From Oscillospiraceae bacterium (GTDB lineage: Bacteria > Bacillota > Clostridia > Oscillospirales > Acutalibacteraceae), in the NCBI GenBank assembly GCA_028706415.1, contig JAQWBK010000062.1, positions 1 to 8,949 of the forward strand: 8,949 nt of DNA, written 5' to 3'. Shown here in pieces: positions 6,052 to 8,949 of the stretch (positions are counted from its first letter, which is position 1; the number at the start of each line of letters is the position of its first letter). The translations under genes were made by a program, and so were the position numbers. The notes under the pieces were generated by a model that worked only from the letters and a program-made list of their open reading frames with translations, did not search any database and was not told where the DNA came from.

Positions 6052-6080
6052 AAGGTACCCCTCTCTTATTTATATATTGA

Positions 6081-6524
6081 TTAGAAATAAAGACCATTAT
6101 TCTCTAGCTCATCAAGAAGATCGCCCATAATGCCGACATTATACGGAGTAATAATAAAGGTGCAGTTGGCAACCTTCTTAATCTGTCCGTCGTTCGCATA
6201 TGCAACACCGCTTAAAAAGTCGAGAATACGACGGGCAACATCCTTGTTCGCACCCTCAAGATTTAACACCACGGTTCTTTTGGCGTTGAGATGATCAGCA
6301 ATCGCACTTGCGTCGTCAAACCGCTCCGGTTTTACCAGAACCACTTGAAGCTGTGTGGTTGCATGAATATTGACCACCTTGTTGCTTCGTTTATCTTGTG
6401 GATTATTTGACGATGCCTTAACTTCTGACTTAGAAACGAAATCCATACCGTCATCAACCTCTTCGTCAAACTCGTCACTTTCCGGATCGGTTAAAAAATC
6501 CTTAAACTTATTGAATATACTCAT
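6081..6524 (-). CDS. sepF: Cell division protein SepF
   Basis: SepF binds FtsZ and the membrane and aligns Z-ring filaments in Gram-positive bacteria. The 147-residue protein has the expected layout: a short amphipathic N-terminal helix (MSIFNKFKDFL, 1-11) as membrane anchor, a variable acidic linker (about 12-50), and the globular SepF domain (about 52-135). Within it are NLEGANKDVARRILDFLSGVAYA (split over 88-110) and TFIITPYNV (122-130); Gly106 is at the position of the conserved glycine in the dimer interface helix. The ATG at 6524 is preceded by AGGAAAGGCAGG. It follows yggS by 47 bases and precedes divIVA by 29, the conserved division-cluster arrangement. Confidence 0.96.
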   Translation of the reverse strand: MSIFNKFKDFLTDPESDEFDEEVDDGMDFVSKSEVKASSNNPQDKRSNKVVNIHATTQLQVVLVKPERFDDASAIADHLNAKRTVVLNLEGANKDVARRILDFLSGVAYANDGQIKKVANCTFIITPYNVGIMGDLLDELENNGLYF

Positions 6525-6571
6525 GATATAAACCTGCCTTTCCTTTGTTTTCCTATAATATTAAAATCTGT

Positions 6572-7288
6572 TTATCCTCGTTTGCCAAAAATTGCGGAAC
6601 CAACCCTGATGATGGTTGCTCCCTCCTTAATAGCTTCAATATAGTCGGATGACATTCCCATAGATAAGATATCCATATGGATATTATCTATGTTTTTGCC
6701 TCTGATGTCAATAAACAGTTTATACATATGTGAAAATACTGCTCTTTTTTCATGTTCTGTGTCAAATATCGGGGGTACAGTCATCAATCCTAACACATTA
6801 AGGCCCTTCATTCCACTGATTTCATAAAGCAGCTCATCCAATTTCTCCTCCATTACGCCGCTTTTAGCCTGTTCTCGACCGATATTTACCTCTACCAGCA
6901 CATTTGTAACATGGTTTATCTTTATTGATTGCTTATTTATTGCATCTGCCAAACGAAGACTGTCAACCGACTCAATCATATCCACATTTGTGATAATGCG
7001 CGAAATTTTGTTGGTCTGCAGGTGCCCAATCAAATGCACCTTAACATTTTCAAGATTTATTTCCTCCTTTTTGCTTAAAAATTCCTGAACTCGATTTTCG
7101 CCTATATGTAGAAGTCCCGCCGATATTGCGGAATTTATTCTGGCTGGCGGAACTGTTTTTGTTACTCCCAGCAGGGTTACTTCCTCGGGGCGGCGGCCGG
7201 AAGCAATACAGGCTTCGGATATGTTGTGTTGGATTTCCCGCAGGTTTTGAACAACATCCGAAGCTTCATCTGACCATTTTCCCATCAT
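6572..7288 (-). CDS. yggS: YggS/YlmE-family PLP-binding protein
   Basis: Single-domain alanine-racemase-fold protein that binds pyridoxal 5'-phosphate and takes part in vitamin B6 and amino-acid homeostasis; no enzymatic reaction is established for the family. The 238-residue protein has LLGVTKTVPP with Lys44 as the expected Schiff-base lysine, GENRVQEF (63-70), HLIGHLQTNK (85-94), VNIGREQAKSGV, GLMTVPP, and the phosphate-binding end LSMGMSSDYIEAI...ATIIRVGSAIFGKRG. The length is normal. An open frame extends 26 codons upstream to 7366, but GGAAAGGGG lies just before the ATG-ATG pair at 7288/7285 and family members start there, so the shorter form is used. The gene overlaps the HlyD-like gene by 23 bases. 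Adjacent sepF makes it the equivalent of ylmE in Bacillus. Confidence 0.96.
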   Translation of the reverse strand: MMGKWSDEASDVVQNLREIQHNISEACIASGRRPEEVTLLGVTKTVPPARINSAISAGLLHIGENRVQEFLSKKEEINLENVKVHLIGHLQTNKISRIITNVDMIESVDSLRLADAINKQSIKINHVTNVLVEVNIGREQAKSGVMEEKLDELLYEISGMKGLNVLGLMTVPPIFDTEHEKRAVFSHMYKLFIDIRGKNIDNIHMDILSMGMSSDYIEAIKEGATIIRVGSAIFGKRG

Positions 7289-8483
7289 ATAACCCCTTTC
7301 CTTCCACAACAATATCATCATATAACTCAAGATAGCCTTTTTTATCGGTTTCTTTGCAGATAACATAACCGGGCAGTGCGTGCAATATTTCTACCTTACG
7401 GAAAACAACGGTATCTCCGTTAATAACATATACTCCCTGCTCTCCTTTTTCGTTTGTTATGATGCTATCGCTTGAAACCCGAAGACCCTCATATTTTCTT
7501 AATCTTATCTGTACCGATTCACGGCGAATTGAAGAAAGTTGGCTCGACATATATGAGCATTCAAAAACAACCGCAACATTGCCGCTCTGGTCCCTGTTGG
7601 CTGCAACCACCTCGGCCGGGATTGTCTCATCCGAAACAAAGGGAAGTAATATATCGGGTTTGGTTCCCAGCCTTACCTGTGCTGCATCGGCAGCCGGAAT
7701 TACACATGCAAGGTACCACTTATAATCCCCAACCACCTTGCCGATTAAATCTGAATTGGCGACTTTTGGTGGGGTATTCAGTAAAGCCTGCAGCTCCTTT
7801 GTGGAAAGTGTTTTCACCTTATTATAATCGGTGATATTCTCGAAACCGTCAATCCTACTCACAAAATACCCGGCAACCGGTGATTTGATGGATGAGGTTG
7901 CAACCGAATATAAAGAAACCAGTTGATTTTTAAGCTGGGTGAGCGAATTAATACGACTTTCAAAACTTACTGTTTTCCCAACCGTAACCTGTCTTTTATT
8001 CATAAGGACAAGCAATTTTGACTGCCATAAATCCATATCTTTTAGGTTGGGGGTATTTACCCCGACCGCAAGCTCAATGATGGTCTGGCTAATCTGCTTA
8101 TCTATAACATCGAGATTTACCCTTCCTGCGGTTCCCTGACTTTGAATTTCCTTTAACTGCGCAATATTTTCGGTCAATCTGTCAAGCTGCAACTGGGAGC
8201 GTGAATCGGCCTGGGTGGGATACACTTCTGCTATCGTTCCATTTTTGGAAACCCGACTGCCGTTTTCGATTGTATAATACAAATAACCATTCTTTTCGCC
8301 CGAAATCAGTTTTTCATTACGAATGGTAATACCCTCGGCATCCAAAGTATCGTATACGCTTGCGTTGTAAACCGTCTCGGTTTTTACAGGATTATATAGC
8401 ACCTGAAATGCTTGATAACCAACATAAGCTATAAGAAATAAAGATATGCAAAGGGTGATTGTTCTTTTAACAAAAGTGTCCAT
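7266..8483 (-). CDS. HlyD-like membrane-anchored adaptor protein
   Basis: 405 residues. A single N-terminal transmembrane segment (about 9-26) anchors the protein, with the rest predicted outside the membrane. After it come one half of a biotinyl-lipoyl-like motif, NGYLYYTIENGSRVSKNGTI (65-84), a helical coiled-coil section (about 92-195), and the second half, IKSPVAGYFVSRIDG (199-213). C-terminal beta domains follow, with DSIITNEKGEQGVYVINGD (339-357) and VVEGKGLYDGKMV (392-404), both typical of HlyD/MFP efflux adaptors. No ABC, RND or MFS transporter gene is next to it, so the partner is unknown. It starts at ATG 8483 with GGAGG 9 bases upstream, overlaps miaA by 17 bases and yggS by 23. 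Its place in the yggS-sepF-divIVA run suggests a housekeeping envelope or division role rather than drug export, which is inference. Confidence 0.8.
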   Translation of the reverse strand: MDTFVKRTITLCISLFLIAYVGYQAFQVLYNPVKTETVYNASVYDTLDAEGITIRNEKLISGEKNGYLYYTIENGSRVSKNGTIAEVYPTQADSRSQLQLDRLTENIAQLKEIQSQGTAGRVNLDVIDKQISQTIIELAVGVNTPNLKDMDLWQSKLLVLMNKRQVTVGKTVSFESRINSLTQLKNQLVSLYSVATSSIKSPVAGYFVSRIDGFENITDYNKVKTLSTKELQALLNTPPKVANSDLIGKVVGDYKWYLACVIPAADAAQVRLGTKPDILLPFVSDETIPAEVVAANRDQSGNVAVVFECSYMSSQLSSIRRESVQIRLRKYEGLRVSSDSIITNEKGEQGVYVINGDTVVFRKVEILHALPGYVICKETDKKGYLELYDDIVVEGKGLYDGKMVR

Positions 8484-8949
8484 TTACATATCCCTCCAAA
8501 ATGGATGCTGCGGCATCTGCAATAGCTTGGGCATCTGAATAATCATCTATATAAAGAAAATGTGAATCTTTGCGGCGTCGAAACCAGCTGAGCTGTCTTT
8601 TGGCATACCGGCGGGTGGCTCTTTTCAAATTTTCTATCGCCTCGTCAAGCGTTATCTCACCATTTATTAAAGGTGCCAGCTCTTTATAACCTATTGCCTG
8701 CATGGCGGTGGGAGCTGTCGGAGCGGACAGCACCTTTTTCGCTTCGTCGAGCAGGCCTGCCGCCATCATAAGATCCACCCGTGTGTTTATTCGATGGTAT
8801 AAATATTCCCTGCTTCGGCAGTCGAGAACCAGCATACACGCATCATAAGGAGAGGGCTTGCTGCGCGAGAGCTCTACTTGCCTGCTCATGCTTATTCCTG
8901 ATACACTCGCAAGCTCAAGTGCCCGAATTATCCTGCCAAGGTTGTTGGG
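8467..8949 (-). CDS. miaA: tRNA dimethylallyltransferase (3' part)
   Basis: MiaA transfers a dimethylallyl group to N6 of A37 in tRNAs reading UNN codons. The window holds the C-terminal 160 residues; the frame is open to the window edge (8949), so the N-terminal ATP-binding part lies outside. Visible features are NNLGRIIRALELA at the start, matching the family's N-(D/N)-x-x-R-x-x-RALE segment, QAIGYKEL in the middle, and RRYAKRQLSWFRRR near the end, which is the conserved R-x-AKRQ-x-WFR motif. The in-frame ATG at 8889 is internal and not the start. The stop TAA (8467-8469) lies 17 bases inside the next gene. It is the first visible gene of the run. Confidence 0.95.
   Translation of the reverse strand, partial: PNNLGRIIRALELASVSGISMSRQVELSRSKPSPYDACMLVLDCRSREYLYHRINTRVDLMMAAGLLDEAKKVLSAPTAPTAMQAIGYKELAPLINGEITLDEAIENLKRATRRYAKRQLSWFRRRKDSHFLYIDDYSDAQAIADAAASILEGYVNGHFC

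Noticed and set aside
7289..7366. Longer yggS start at 7366
   Set aside because: The added residues are coded within the HlyD-like gene, have no family match, and the strong ribosome site is just before 7288.

Overview
The window looks like a chromosomal segment of a low-to-mid GC Gram-positive anaerobe, most likely class Clostridia and probably the Oscillospirales/Ruminococcaceae side. The grounds are the protein sequences (SepF, DivIVA and Gram-positive-type IleRS), strong Shine-Dalgarno sites, and a gene order yggS-sepF-divIVA-ileS-lspA-rluD that matches the ylm/divIVA/ileS/lspA/ylyB order of Firmicutes. This is judged from sequence alone; genus and species cannot be named.

Region 8949 to 2518 (all minus strand) is one tightly packed run: the 3' part of miaA (tRNA modification), a HlyD-like membrane-anchored adaptor protein, yggS (PLP homeostasis), sepF and divIVA (cell division and polarity), and ileS (isoleucyl-tRNA synthetase). 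miaA/HlyD and HlyD/yggS overlap by 17 and 23 bases, and the other gaps are 29 to 47 bases, so the run is probably one transcription unit. It ends at a rho-independent terminator just after ileS. The ylmG and ylmH genes that sit between sepF and divIVA in Bacillus are absent, and the HlyD-like gene takes the place just upstream of yggS.

Region 2108 to 2002 and 2454 to 2128, the ileS-lspA gap, is the most interesting part. Almost all of it is made of three short foldback elements with TACT...AGTA ends, and I read them as one MITE family. Element C (101 bp) is flanked by TCA on both sides. Element B (156 bp) is flanked by TTA on both sides and sits inside an older copy, A (about 162 bp without the insert), whose two halves can be rejoined and aligned with B. 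The only good promoter for lspA-rluD lies inside element C.

Region 1985 to 524 holds lspA (signal peptidase II) and an RluD-type pseudouridine synthase, overlapping by 62 bases and presumably co-transcribed from the element C promoter.

Region 561 to 1 is AT-rich and accessory in character. It has a small Cys-rich plus-strand gene (391-561) whose end overlaps the rluD end, a decayed IS630-type transposase C-terminus (minus strand), and a long AT-rich palindrome at 20-90 that could terminate transcription in either direction.
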